Origin: Glandiceps talaboti
Lineage: Eukaryota; Hemichordata; Enteropneusta; Spengelidae
Assembly: GCF_964340395.1 (NCBI RefSeq)
Contig: NC_135555.1
Coordinates: 26,872,725 to 26,936,724, forward strand
DNA: 64,000 nucleotides
Direction of reading: 5' to 3'
This document shows, piece after piece, positions 23,502 to 34,440 of the stretch. Made by a program: the position numbers and the translations under genes. The notes beneath the pieces were generated by a model that had not been told where the DNA came from, did no database searches, and worked only from the letters and a program-made list of their open reading frames with translations. Position 1 is the first letter of the stretch; every line of letters begins with the position of its first letter.

Positions 23502-24611
23502 TCAGGAGAACTGCTGACGACTTCCTGACCCCTGTGTTTGATTGGTCGAGGAAGTGGACGGCTTACCCGGCTGACTCGAGCGTCTAGTGTTCGCAGCCTG
23601 AACCTGTTTGGGTTTACGGGTGCGTTTCTTACTCTGACTTCGACGCTTGTATCCACTAGTTTGCGGTTGCTGTCTTGTAGTCGGAGTAAACGTAGACGCT
23701 TTAGGCATAGCAGTGGCCTGGAATTGAGGGGGTTTTGTAAATTTTGCATCCCTCTCAGTTGCGGTCGGAACTTGCTTAGCCATCTCGCTCAGCGAGCCCC
23801 CAAATAAAAATCTAGAATTGCTCGTCTTGCTAGCCCTAGCTTCTAGTTTTAGTTCGGGGGTGTATTTCGGTGCTAGTTGCTCAAGGAAGGCATCACGTTC
23901 TGACAAAATGAGCGATGCCCGCTGACGTAATGACGAGTCTGTGAGATCAGTCACACTCGTCGCTACTGCGCGAAAAAGAAGGAGGAGTTTGCTCTGCGTG
24001 TCTGACACAGGACCACTCTTAGTCAACTCAATCGCTGTGGCGATAAACCAGTCCAGGTGTGATAGAATGCGTATGTTCTTAGACAACGATTCACCCACGG
24101 ACCTCACGAAGGAGCGAGAAACCATATAAGATTTGAAAGCAGTATAGTTGTCGTCAACTAACCTTGCTTCCTTCTCCAACGTTGGATACCCTAGCCATTG
24201 TTCAGATGTATGAACCTGGTAAGACTTCGACCTGGATTTGAACCATGGGAAACGACCCGGTGGAAGGGGATCCCTGTCGTTCATACCTGCCAGTTCGTTC
24301 TCAATTTGTGCTTGTCGAGACGAGACTGAATCGGCCCAAGGAAGAGACGTAGTAGGGTAAGATGACACTCGCGACTCCTCCCCCAGCGACTGAAACATTC
24401 GGGATTCAAGCGGTTTGGGTGGAGCCGGCCGTTTACAGTCGGGAAACTGCTCGTAAATCCATGAAATTACCTCTTCATAGGTCACTTCATCACTAGTAGT
24501 GGCCGCTGACGGACAGCGACTGGCTGCCTCGACTGATATTTCAGAACGGGATTCCATGTCGCTAAAATCATCATCACCTGTGGAGACCTGTGTCCTTCCT
24601 GAGTTAAACAA
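23502..24611 (-). CDS. DIRS gag-like ORF, second part
   Basis: A 369-codon frame beginning in an acidic segment (STGDDDFSDMESRSEISVEA), with TYEEVISWIYEQFPDCKRP and a helical middle (YTAFKSYMVSRSFVRSVGES, LLLLFRAVATSVTDLTDSSL). It ends in a basic tail (KRRSQSKKRTRKPKQVQ) likely to bind nucleic acid. This matches the layout of DIRS/Ngaro gag-like proteins, which lack retroviral capsid signatures. It overlaps the first gag frame by 130 bp in another frame. Either one frameshift mutation split a single gag, or the two are separate ORFs; the sequence alone does not decide. Confidence 0.75.
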   Translation of the reverse strand: MFNSGRTQVSTGDDDFSDMESRSEISVEAASRCPSAATTSDEVTYEEVISWIYEQFPDCKRPAPPKPLESRMFQSLGEESRVSSYPTTSLPWADSVSSRQAQIENELAGMNDRDPLPPGRFPWFKSRSKSYQVHTSEQWLGYPTLEKEARLVDDNYTAFKSYMVSRSFVRSVGESLSKNIRILSHLDWFIATAIELTKSGPVSDTQSKLLLLFRAVATSVTDLTDSSLRQRASLILSERDAFLEQLAPKYTPELKLEARASKTSNSRFLFGGSLSEMAKQVPTATERDAKFTKPPQFQATAMPKASTFTPTTRQQPQTSGYKRRSQSKKRTRKPKQVQAANTRRSSQPGKPSTSSTNQTQGSGSRQQFS

Positions 24612-25693
24612 TCAAAACGATCTGGAAGGTCTCTATGCGGGGAGCATGACCGATCACCGTGTCTTGACCCTGAGATGGAATGATCGGATGATGACGCTCT
24701 ATCCTGAGTAGTAGACCTACTACTGGAACGAGACGGCCGAGAGGGTGAAGGTTGACTTCCTGCTTCGGCCTCCTGGTTCCCCTGGGGGTGGGGGCTCATT
24801 GTCACTAGGCCCGGTGTGGGGTTAGTAACAGGTGGAGTCCGCCCTTGAAAACCATGTTGAATGGTTTGCTGCCAGGCATTGGGAACACTGGGTACCATAG
24901 AGGGTGCTGTTCCCTGTGGTAAATAGGGTACTGCTCCCTGTGGTAAAAAGGCAGTGTTCCCAGTCATCTGTGGATGAACCCCTGTATACTGATGGAAATA
25001 CTGAGGGTTTGTCACAGAAAACTGATTATAAGGAACGTAGGAGTGTCCCCAAGGAGAGAAATAAACTCCAGGTTGTACTCCTGTTTGGTCGATCACAGAA
25101 TTGATGGGTGTCCGGTATCTGGACTGCCCCCTCGAATTTGCCGCCTGTGGTAAATTACTACGTACCGCAGCAGTGGTTTGACCTTGACCAAAGGAAATGT
25201 CCCTGACCTCCGTAGTGGGGATACGTTCTGCCTCTCCCTGAACGATCGTATTTTTGACCTGTCCGTCATTGGGCTGGGAACACCAAGGGAGGTAATATGG
25301 ATCCCATCTATCGGGTTCTGCGGAGCATAAATCCCTCTGTGGGTTCGACCGGGATGGTGCGGCGACAACCGCAGGCACTCTAGGATCCCTAATGGAGGTA
25401 AAACTGTCGCCTTGAAAAAGGCAGTTTTCCTGAAAAGGAGAAACGGACTTACCTTCTTTGGAAGTACTTACCGTAGAGGAAGTCTGCTCGACTAGCATAG
25501 ACGTGCGTTGAGGGATGACGTCATTGATCTCGCTAAGTCTTTCTGAAAACTTTTTCCACTGACAATCGGTCCAGTTACTGTAGAAATCGCATTTCTGGTC
25601 GGGCCGACAGGATCTGCAGTCCGCACAAAGATCATGGCCATCTCCCGCAACGATTGGGTGGCCACACTTACTTACGGGAGACTGATCCGACAT
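24482..25693 (-). CDS. DIRS gag-like ORF, first part
   Basis: A 403-codon frame starting about 410 bp inside the element. The N-terminus has a Cys/His-rich segment (CGHPIVAGDGHDLCADC-RSC, then KCDFYSNWTDCQW) that may fold around zinc. A long low-complexity Pro/Gln/Ser-rich region and a Ser/Arg-rich end (RPSRSSSRSTTQDRASSSDH) follow. It has no enzyme motifs. The start is chosen as the first ATG after the terminal repeat that opens the longest frame. The tail after about 24600 is probably out of frame with respect to the original gag. Confidence 0.75.
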   Translation of the reverse strand: MSDQSPVSKCGHPIVAGDGHDLCADCRSCRPDQKCDFYSNWTDCQWKKFSERLSEINDVIPQRTSMLVEQTSSTVSTSKEGKSVSPFQENCLFQGDSFTSIRDPRVPAVVAAPSRSNPQRDLCSAEPDRWDPYYLPWCSQPNDGQVKNTIVQGEAERIPTTEVRDISFGQGQTTAAVRSNLPQAANSRGQSRYRTPINSVIDQTGVQPGVYFSPWGHSYVPYNQFSVTNPQYFHQYTGVHPQMTGNTAFLPQGAVPYLPQGTAPSMVPSVPNAWQQTIQHGFQGRTPPVTNPTPGLVTMSPHPQGNQEAEAGSQPSPSRPSRSSSRSTTQDRASSSDHSISGSRHGDRSCSPHRDLPDRFDCLTQEGHRSPQVMMILATWNPVLKYQSRQPVAVRQRPLLVMK

Positions 25694-25946
25694 TGTGAAG
25701 GAAGTTCAAATGCTAAAAAAAAATATACAAGTACAACAATGGCGCCCGATTTACCAAATGAGGCGCCAACGAACTTGAGAAAAATAAGGTGTCCACGAAA
25801 CGTAGACGCAACACACGAGAATAAAAAGGAACGACTTAGCTGGAATCCTGAGGTATTCAGCGAAGTGTCCACCGCTTATTAGGAGATAACTCATGTCAAT
25901 TTTGGCACAAGAGTCCTTTAGCTATTCTACGCAATTCGTCGATTTG

Positions 25947-26104
25947 CCAAGGAATACTGGGGTTTGGCTAGTCAAGATCATGTGACCACTAGGACGACAG
26001 GCCACAGGGTGCCGAAGGCATTAATTTATATTTGGCAATACACAAGGGGAAGTAGAGGGACACCCAAAAGTAAGCTAAAAGATGGGTATTTGTCTGTACA
26101 GAAT
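25947..26104. repeat. DIRS inverted terminal repeat (coding-strand 5' end)
   Basis: Partner of 20202-20360 in inverted orientation. Its outer end (TTTGTCTGTACAGAA) is also represented in the internal complementary region. As the 5' end of the coding strand it should carry the element's promoter. Confidence 0.93.
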
Positions 26105-26192
26105 GCCAATTTATCCATCTTTCGGTATTAAAAGGTTAGAATTTGACTGACTTTAACCGATCTTGCTAAGATTCATCATAACAAAGCAAACA

Positions 26193-26500
26193 CATACATA
26201 AATACATACATGTATGCATACATACATACATACATACATACATACATACATACATACATAGAAATGCAAAAGGAACTTGTGAGACAGTCCAAATAAATGT
26301 AATCCAACATTTTGAATAAAAATTCTTTACATACATATGTGCACACACACACATACATACGTACGTACGTACATACATACATACATACATACATACATAC
26401 ATACATACATACATACATACATACATACATACATACATACACACATGCATGCATACATATATACATATATACGTATGTACGTACGTACATACATACATAA
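26193..26500. repeat. (CATA)n microsatellite, two blocks
   Basis: Tetranucleotide runs at 26193-26260 and about 26340-26500, the second mixed with GTAC and CA steps. The long Met-Tyr-Val-Cys and Tyr-Ile-His-Thr open frames here come only from the repeat. Confidence 0.95.
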
Positions 26501-26544
26501 CAAACGACCATTAGTTTAAAGGATTTCAAATAATACCAACACTT

Positions 26545-26729
26545 CAAATGAATACATTTAATGTTTTAATTCCAGACACAAGTGAAAAGTACGCTTATGG
26601 TACAAATATATGTAGCTACATGCCACTGGAAAACATAGAGACACAGATTGTACATGTACAGTGTACCAGACATATCCAATAGGCAGTGAGTAAGTTTGTT
26701 ACAGAAAGTACCAGCTGAGCAAAATTATT
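26545..26729 (-). other. CTNNBL1 3' UTR with polyadenylation signals
   Basis: Minus-strand sequence following the stop codon. Two ATTAAA hexamers lie at 26565-26570 and 26557-26562, about 160-170 nt after the stop, a plausible 3' end. The exact cleavage site cannot be read from sequence. Confidence 0.6.
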
Positions 26730-26818
26730 TCAAAACTTGTCAACTAAAGCTAATAGTCTTTGTTTCTCTACTTCAGCACTGTCTTTACTCTTTGCATCAC
26801 CAATATTACCAGCATACT
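26730..26818 (-). CDS. CTNNBL1 last coding exon
   Basis: Acceptor TTCTTTCAG precedes AGTATGCTGG. Two bases complete a split Glu codon, and the exon reads YAGNIGDAKSKDSAEVEKQR then LLALVDKF and TGA at 26730-26732. This matches the C-terminus of vertebrate CTNNBL1 (YAENIGDGRS ... KRILGLLENF) in length and in the final helix. The stop position agrees with the family. Confidence 0.9.
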
Positions 26819-26859
26819 CTGAAAGAATTGAAAAAAACAAAAATAGCACAATACATTAT

Positions 26860-28186
26860 TTTTTGTGTATGTTTATCTGGCAGCCTATCCAACACTGTTG
26901 TTACCTTTACCTTATATGCTATCATTTCAATGTTGCCATGGTATAGTCTTATGGCTAGTCATATTTGCATTCATCTTTTGGATGTTTATCCACTTGCCTA
27001 ACCATCCCTGTTGTTGTCTTAGTGACAGTATGACACCATCATTTGGCATGGTATTGTTGCTAGGCATATTTGCATACACTGTTTGAATGTTTATGCCCTT
27101 TCACATTAATGTCTGTTAGTATCTTCACAATATACTTCATCATTTGGCTGTTTCTATGGGACGTGGTTGTGTTGCTAGCCCTATTTGTATACATTTGTGT
27201 AATCTTTTTTCATTTGCCTTCCCTTCCCAGTTTTCAGCTTTGCACTATAAACCATCATTTGGCTGTAACTATGGGTGTGGTCTTGTTGCTATGGAAATTT
27301 GCATACATTTTTAAAATCTTTATTTATTTACCCATCCCTGTTATCTCTGTAATATGCATCACTATTTCACCATTGCTAAGGATGTGGTCATGGTTGCTAA
27401 GGCCAGTTGTGTCAAAATGTTTTGAACAATCACTGCAGAATAACACCCATCCCCCATGTAGTTTTCGAGATGAACGTTTTTGAACAAAATTGACCTACTT
27501 TGCACATTGTCAATAGAATCATCATGCTGTGAATTCAGCTTCATCTACACATCCCCATTAAATGTCAGTTCAATCTGTTCAGCAAATTTGGAATGATAGA
27601 TTTTTGACCAAAAACACATCCTTTCAGACATAATTTGCATATCACTGATGGGATCATCATATCATGAACAATTCTTAATATAAACACCCTAAGAATGTTA
27701 CCACCAACTTTCAGCTCAGTAATTTTGGAAATGTAGATTTTTGACCAAAAAGAAACATTTTTAGACCTAATTTACATATCACTGATGGGATCATCATGTA
27801 ATGAACATTTCTTAATATAAATACCCCTAAGAATGTCACTACCAAATTTCAGCTCAGTAGTTTTGGAATTATAGATTTTTTACCTAAAATACACATTTTA
27901 GACCTAATTTGCATATCACTGATGAAATCATCACGCTGTGTACAATTCTTAATCTAACCACCTCTAAGAATGTTCCCACCAAATTTCAGACTGATCTGCC
28001 CAGTAGTTTTTGAGTTAAAGTTTTTTTGTTTTTACCAAAAAACACATTTTTCGACCCAAATCACACACTGGTGGTAGAATCATTTTGATTTGGACAATTT
28101 CCCAACCCAATACCTAAGGTAGCTAGTAAACCCAACAAATATCATGGCAATCGGTCCAGTGGTTTCTGATTTTCAGTTGTTCACAC

Positions 28187-28217
<31 letters not shown>

Positions 28218-28242
28218 ATTTTCCATGCCTATAGCACTACTG

Positions 28243-28277
<35 letters not shown>

Positions 28278-28325
28278 TTCCATGACTATAGCACTACTGA
28301 ACTTTAGTTCAGTTTTACTAAAAAG
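26860..28325 (+). mobile_element. F1 tandem-core element in the last CTNNBL1 intron
   Basis: Fills nearly all of the 1.6-kb intron. Core monomers of two kinds occur: one with TTGCTAGGCATATTTGCATACA, and one of ~150 bp with TTTGCATATCACTGATGGGA. Two (CA)n blocks (28182-28216, 28244-28274) follow, then the terminal hairpin and CTAAAAAG. It is opposite to gene orientation. Open frames at 26696-27483 are products of the monomers. Confidence 0.85.
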
Positions 28326-28409
28326 AAAGTTTAAACACAGACACTGATATTCCATTGATCCAAGTGGTGGCTGCTGGGGGCAAATGATGATAGCATATTT
28401 CTTCCTTAC

Positions 28410-28620
28410 CTCTTACAACATTCCTTATTGCCGTAATGGATCCACCTCTCAAATTCAGTATTTGTATAATTCGTTGTTTGATTGATGGAATTCCGGCATT
28501 ACAACTTTCGATCATGATATAATCAACAAGTTGTAATGTAAACAACCCTACGTCCAGACGACGTAAGTAAAACTCATCCTCCATATCATCTGTGATCTCT
28601 TCACCACTTCTTCGAATTTT
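28410..28620 (-). CDS. CTNNBL1 exon, conserved EFYLRRLD segment
   Basis: A 211-bp exon in phase 0, preceded by CCACACAG and followed by donor GTAAGG. It encodes KIRRSGEEITDDMEDEFYLR, then RLDVGLFTLQLVDYIMIESC and IKQRIIQILNLRGGSITAIR, the most conserved C-terminal region of CTNNBL1 (human EEEFYLRRLDAGLFVLQHIC, IRQRVHQILNMRGSSIK). It ends one base into a Glu codon finished by the last exon. Confidence 0.95.
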
Positions 28621-28757
28621 CTGTGTGGAGAAATTATGAAATTTGAAACAACATAATTGGAAAGACATACATGAACATATTTACATATACAGTTTCATAA
28701 AATGTTACTGCAAACAATTGTAAATTTGTACCAAGTATAATACTTCATTTCATATGC

Positions 28758-31662
28758 CTGTCTACAGTACTGGATCTATCACTGTACTACAATGTAGTTC
28801 TCATCTATTATCCCAGCCTGTCTACAGCACTGGATCTATCACTATAGTAGTTCTCATCTACTATCCCAGCCTGTCTATAGCACTGGATCTATCACTATGC
28901 TAGCTCTCATCTATTATCCCAGCCTGTCTATAGCAATGGATCTATCACTATGGTAGTTCTCATCTACTATCCCAGCCTGTCTATAGCACTGGATCTATCA
29001 CTATGGTAGTTCTCATCTACTATCCTAGCCTGTCTATAGCAATGGATCTATCACTATGGTAGTTCTCATCTACTATCCCAGCCTGTCTATAGCACTGGAT
29101 CTATCACTATGGTAGTTCTCATCTACTATCCCAGCCTGTCTATAGCACTGGATCTATCACTATGGTAGTTCTCATCTACTATCCCAGCCTGTCTATAGCA
29201 CTGGATCTATCACTATGGTAGTTCTCATCTACTATCCCAGCCTGTCTACAGCACTGGATCTATCACTATGGTAGTTCTCATCTACTATCCCAGCCTGTCT
29301 ATAGCACTGGATCTATCACTATGGTAGTTCTCATCTACTATCCCAGCCTGTCTATAGCACTGGATCTATCACTATGGTAGTTCTCATCTACTATCCTAGC
29401 CTGTCTATAGCACTGGATCTATCACTATGGTAGTTCTCATCTACTATCCTAGCCTGTCTATAGCACTGGATCTATCACTACAGTAGTTCTCATCTACTAT
29501 CCCAGCCTGTCTACAGCACTGGATCTATCACTATGGTAGTTCTCATCTACTATCCCAGCCTGTCTATAGCACTGGATCTATCACTGTGCTAGTTCTCATC
29601 TACTATCCCAGCCTGTCTATAGCACTGGATCTATCACTACAGTAGTTCTCATCTACTATCCCAGCCTGTCTACAGCAATGGATCTATCACTATGGTAGTT
29701 CTCATCTACTATCCCAGCCTGTCTACAGCAATGGATCTATCACTATGGTAGTTCTCATCTACTATCCCAGCCTGTCTACAGCACTGGATCTATCACTACA
29801 GTAGTTCTCATCTACTATCCCAGCCTGTCTACAGCAATGGATCTATCACTATGGTAGTTCTCATCTACTATCCCAGCCTGTCTACAGCACTGGATCTATC
29901 ACTATGGTAGTTCTCATCTACTATCCTAGCCTGTCTATAGCACTGGATCTATCACTACAGTAGTTCTCATCTACTATCCCAGCCTGTCTACAGCAATGGA
30001 TCTATCACTATGGTAGTTCTCATCTACTATCCTAGCCTGTCTATAGCAATGGATCTATCACTATGGTAGTTCTCATCTACTATCCTAGCCTGTCTACAGC
30101 AATGGATCTATCACTATGGTAGTTCTCATCTACTATCCTAGCCTGTCTATAGCAATGGATCTATCACTACAGTAGTTCTCATCTACTATCCTAGCCTGTC
30201 TACAGCAATGGATCTATCACTATGGTAGTTCTCATCTACTATCCTAGCCTGTCTATAGCACTGGATCTATCACTACAGTAGTTCTCATCTACTATCCTAG
30301 CCTGTCTACAGCAATGGATCTATCACTATGGTAGTTCTCATCTACTATCCCAGCCTGTCTATAGCACTGGATCTATCACTATGGTAGCTCTCATCTATTA
30401 TCCTAGCCTGTCTATAGCACTGGATCTATCACTATGGTAGTTCTCATCTACTATCCCAGCCTGTCTACAGCAATGGATCTATCACTATGCTAGCTCTCAT
30501 CTATTATCCCAGCCTGTCTATAGCACTGGATCTATCACTATGGTAGTTCTCATCTACTATCCCAGCCTGTCTATAGCACTGGATCTATCACTATGCTAGT
30601 TCTCATCTACTATCCCAGCCTGTCTACAGCAATGGATCTATCACTATGGTAGTTCTCATCTACTATCCCAGCCTGTCTACAGCACTGGATCTATCACTAC
30701 AGTAGATCTCATCTACTATCCCAGCCTGTCTATAGCACTGGATCTATCACTATGGTAGCTCTCATCTATTATCCCAGCCTGTCTATAGCACTGGATCTAT
30801 CACTATGGTAGTTCTCATCTACTATCCCAGCCTGTCTACATTGTATAGCACTGGATCTATCACTACAGTAGTTCTCATCTACTATCCTAGCCTGTCTATA
30901 GCACTGGATCTATCACTATGGTAGTTCTCATCTACTATCCCAGCCTGTCTATAGCACTGGATCTATCACTATGGTAGTTCTCATCTACTATCCCAGCCTG
31001 TCTACATTGTATAGCACTGGATCTATCACTACAGCAGTTCTCATCTATTATCCCAGCCTGTCTATAGCACTGGATCTATCACTATGGTAGTTCTCATCTA
31101 CTATCCCAGCCTGTCTATAGCACTGGATCTATCACTATGGTAGTTCTCATCTACTATCCTAGCCTGTCTATAGCACTGGATCTATCACTATGGTAGTTCT
31201 CATCTATTATCCCAGCCTGTCTACAGCACTGGATCTATCACTATGGTAGTTCTCATCTACTATCCTAGCCTGTCTATAGCAATGGATCTATCACTATGGT
31301 AGTTCTCATCTACTATCCCAGCCTGTCTATAGCACTGGATCTATCACTATGGTAGTTCTCATCTACTATCCTAGCCTGTCTATAGCACTGGATCTATCAC
31401 TATGGTAGTTCTCATCTACTATCCTAGCCTGTCTATAGCAATGGATCTATCACTATGGTAGTTCTCATCTATTATCCCAGCCTGTCTATAGCACTGGATC
31501 TATCACTATGGTAGTTCTCATCTACTATCCTAGCCTGTCTATAGCAATGGATCTATCACTATGGTAGTTCTCATCTACTATCCTAGCCTGTCTATAGCAC
31601 TGGATCTATCACTGTGCTAGTTCTCATCTACTATCCTAGCCTGTCTACAGCACTGGATCTAC
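28758..31662. repeat. 53-bp minisatellite, about 55 copies
   Basis: Units such as GGATCTATCACTATGGTAGT plus TCTCATCTACTATCCCAGCC and TGTCTATAGCACT. Variation is confined to a few sites (TATGG/TACAG/TATGC; CCCAG/CCTAG; ATAGCA/ACAGCA; CT/AT). It starts about 137 bp from the acceptor of exon 28410-28620 and ends exactly where an F3 element begins. All lies in the 7.9-kb intron. It has no open frames of note. Confidence 0.97.
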
Positions 31663-32247
31663 AAGTCATTGAGAATGACATAGTCCCCGCTATAATTGGG
31701 TTTTAAGGAATTATCACTACTCTGATCATGCAACAACATTTGTGAACCTAAAACAAACAGACTTAGATATGTTGTGTGTGCTTGTTGGACATGGAATATG
31801 CCTCCAACAATAAAGGATTGGCTGGGTATGGGGGATCATATCACGATGAAAATGGAGTCTTTGGACATGGAAAATTCACAAACAAAATGGCTGCCAGGCA
31901 GCCATATTGGATCGTATCACGACGAAAATGGATATGCACATGTATGTCATAGAACACTGTCCTAATACCAACTTTGAATGAGATCTGTTAAAGCATGTCT
32001 GAGTTATGGCTTTAGACAGGGACAATTCGCAAATAAAATGGTTGCTAGGCGGCCATATTGGATCGTATCATAACACAAATTGACGTGCATATGTATGCCA
32101 TAGTATGTTGCCCCTGTACCAAGTTTGAAAAAAATCGGTCCAGGCATCTCCAAGAAACGGCTGCGGACGGACAGACGGACGGACGCACGGACAGACGGAA
32201 CCCAATCCATAAGTCCCCGTTCCGGACTTCGTCCGCGGGGTCTAAAA
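31663..32247 (+). mobile_element. F3 tandem-core element, complete
   Basis: Starts AAGTCATTGAGAATGACATA followed by TAGTCCCCGC. It has about two ~150-bp core monomers (TATGTCATAGAACACTGTCC, GAGTTATGGCTTTAGACA), then an (ACGG)n tract (about 32167-32200). A 3' hairpin of CCCCG-TTC-CGGAC / GTCCGCGGGG follows, then TCTAAAAA. The 5' TAGTCCCCGC and the 3' GCGGGGTCTA form inverted ends with one mismatch. Non-coding. Confidence 0.85.
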
Positions 32248-32344
32248 ATGGGGAACTCTAGTGAAAGTTACGGCGAGTTGAAAATACCGAAAAATAAGGC
32301 CCGTGAGCAGCCATTCATAGTGTCGCTATCTGGAGCATATGAGG

Positions 32345-33007
32345 ATAGATTGTATGCAAATGAGGGTATTGCGGACTGGCTGATTATGTAGAAGGGGTGC
32401 AAAATTTGGATTTGAAGTTTACAACCCTGTTTCGAACAAACACTTATCATTTGGGTGCACAATGCGTAGAATTGTGACTATAGCACATATTACATTGCTT
32501 GTTTGACGTCAATAGTGTCTTTTGAAAAGTGGCAGTTTACTTAAAGTCTCGTCGACTGATTTCCAATATGGCGTCGGTCATTATGCTCATTAACATATTC
32601 ATTTTTTTTTCAAATTACAAAAAAAAAATCATAAAAAATAAAAATGAGGATGTGCTGACTTGAAATTAACAAATCTGAGTAAGCTACCCCCTGCGCATCA
32701 ACACGCCAGATATCAAAGCAATCTAATAAGAGGTTTTCAAGGAGTTGATGAAAATGACATTTTATGAAAAAAAATCATAAAAAATTGAAAATGGCACAGA
32801 TCAACTTGGCATGAACAAATCTGAATAGCCTCCCCCCAGGGAACATGCACACCAAATATCGAAGAATTCCGACTGTCACTTTTGGAGTAGATAGTAAAGA
32901 TATAAAAGTTTGACGGACACCTATGATTCACTCTACTCTCTATACCTCAATACCCACCTATACCTAAAGCTACGCTTTCAGCTTTCGCTGACAGCGGAGC
33001 TAAAAAA
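32345..33007 (+). mobile_element. F2 element, copy 1
   Basis: Closely matches 52350-53010, from TTGCGGACTGGCTGATTATG to GCTGACAGCGGAGCTAAAAAA. The end folds into a 15-bp stem (13 pairs) with a TTTC loop just before CTAAAA. The 5' end is uncertain because the two copies diverge near 32345. Non-coding. Confidence 0.8.
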
Positions 33008-33010
33008 AGA

Positions 33011-33720
33011 GGATTTTGAGGTTGGCTATAAATAATTCCAGTGTCTTACAGCTTTAACCCTGGAAAATTTTAATGATGATTGAAATAAACTAGGGATCTA
33101 AAATAATTTTGAGGCAATTTGAATTTCAATTTTCTAACAAATTTACCAAGTCAACAACATTCAACTTGTACTAGTTGTAGTAGATATATATAGGGAAGAA
33201 ATGTATTAATCGCCATCTTAGTTTCCATACGGCGACAATCCCAAGTACCCGGAAGAGAGTCATTCTCAGCCATACGTTACTGTGGTAACACTCAATTACC
33301 TTTCATAAAGAAAACACAATGAAATGGTTGAAGTGATCTTTTTTTTTAATTTCTTTTCATCACAACAACAAAATCTGCGTGATCAAAAGTGTTGTAAACT
33401 AAACCAGAAAGAATTATCAGACTGGCTAAACTTCCCGATGAACTGGAGTAAGGTCCAAGTCCAAGTAAGCCCCGATAGTACGTGAGAAAATCGTCTCAAA
33501 CTAGCGATACAACTTTCAAAATATAACTTGACATGTCTTCATTTGTTAGAGTTATATAATTCAAGACGGGTTTTCACTCGAAAACAACAATTCTGTGAAT
33601 AATGACAGTCTGAACGCAGCAATTTCTCGGACGACGTTACCACTGCACTGAAACATATGGCTGACAATGACTTGCTTCCAGGTTAGTCCCTCGTGCATTC
33701 GGGTACTTGGGATTGTCGTG
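33011..33720. mobile_element. duplicate of the 50929-51660 repeat, containing a truncated TIR element
   Basis: TTTGAGGTTGGCTATAAATA to ATGTATTAATCGCCATCTTA matches 50929-51130. From 33201 it is the TIR element described at 51110-51685, but the right terminal repeat is cut after GGGATTGTCG. The stretch 33721-33909 holds nothing recognisable. Confidence 0.8.
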
Positions 33721-33909
33721 TATTACCACATAGGCAATTTTGATGCTGTAATTTTGCCACCAATATTGATCATACAAAAACAAAACTCCATAAATGAACC
33801 ACAAAGTACTTTCCCTTTCAAAATGTGGTATTATCGTTTTTATTGACGGCTGACTCTGTCAAAAATCGTTCCATACACTTCAGTTCAGGCATGCACGACT
33901 TCTCACTTG

Positions 33910-34084
33910 ATTGTGAGGTGCGTATGCACACCAAATATCGAAGAATTCTGACTGTCACTTTCGGAGAAGATGATGAAAATATAAAAATTTGACGGACACC
34001 AATGATTCCACCTATACTCTATACCTTAATATACACCTATTAAAGCTACGCTTTCAGCTTTTGCTGACAGCGGAGCTAAAAAAG
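33910..34084 (+). mobile_element. F2 element, 3' fragment
   Basis: Only the last ~170 bp of F2, from CACACCAAATATCGAAGAAT to the terminal hairpin and AGCTAAAAAA. The region 34085-34440 shows nothing recognisable. Confidence 0.75.
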
Positions 34085-34440
34085 TGTCAAATTCGGAAAT
34101 TTCCCAGTTCTGGTTGTAATTTCAACGTCCAACCTTACAAAAAGGCAGAACCCTGAAATTATGGTTGAACTTGTGATTTCGGGATTTTTGGTCCTCTGAA
34201 CGGCGAGGTAAAATTACTAAATAGTCAATTTATTGCTAATATTTAACCACAGGGTGTGTTAATTCTTTAGTTACCAGCATTTTTGGTAAGCCCATGTTTC
34301 ATGGCTGGCTCTTCGCAGGACGGAGAAGTAAGGGACGACTTACTCTGTATGCAAGTAGGACTATGACCACTGTGATTATATAACATTATGCAACACTACA
34401 GCTAAGCTGCTATGGTTACACAGTCACTCTTTTGGACATA

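Larger units (their letters stand above)
20177..26104 (-). mobile_element. DIRS-type tyrosine-recombinase retrotransposon
   Basis: A structurally complete DIRS element read on the minus strand, about 5.9 kb. It has ~155-bp inverted terminal repeats, an internal complementary region next to the 3' repeat, and the usual order gag, RT-RNase H-methyltransferase-like, with a tyrosine recombinase ORF overlapping the latter. DIRS elements replicate through a circular intermediate and integrate by recombinase rather than by a DDE integrase. The ORFs are long, so the insertion looks fairly young, but gag is split between two frames, RT/RNase H is shifted, and the RT active site is altered. It lies about 0.45 kb beyond the 3' end of CTNNBL1. 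Confidence 0.95.

Noticed and set aside
26166-26547. 110- and 123-codon Met-Tyr-Val-Cys frames
   Set aside because: Generated by (CATA)n repeats.
28318-28668. First impression of an IP3-receptor-like fragment at the EFYLRRLD segment
   Set aside because: The neighbouring exons and their phases all fit CTNNBL1, which has this motif at its C-terminus.
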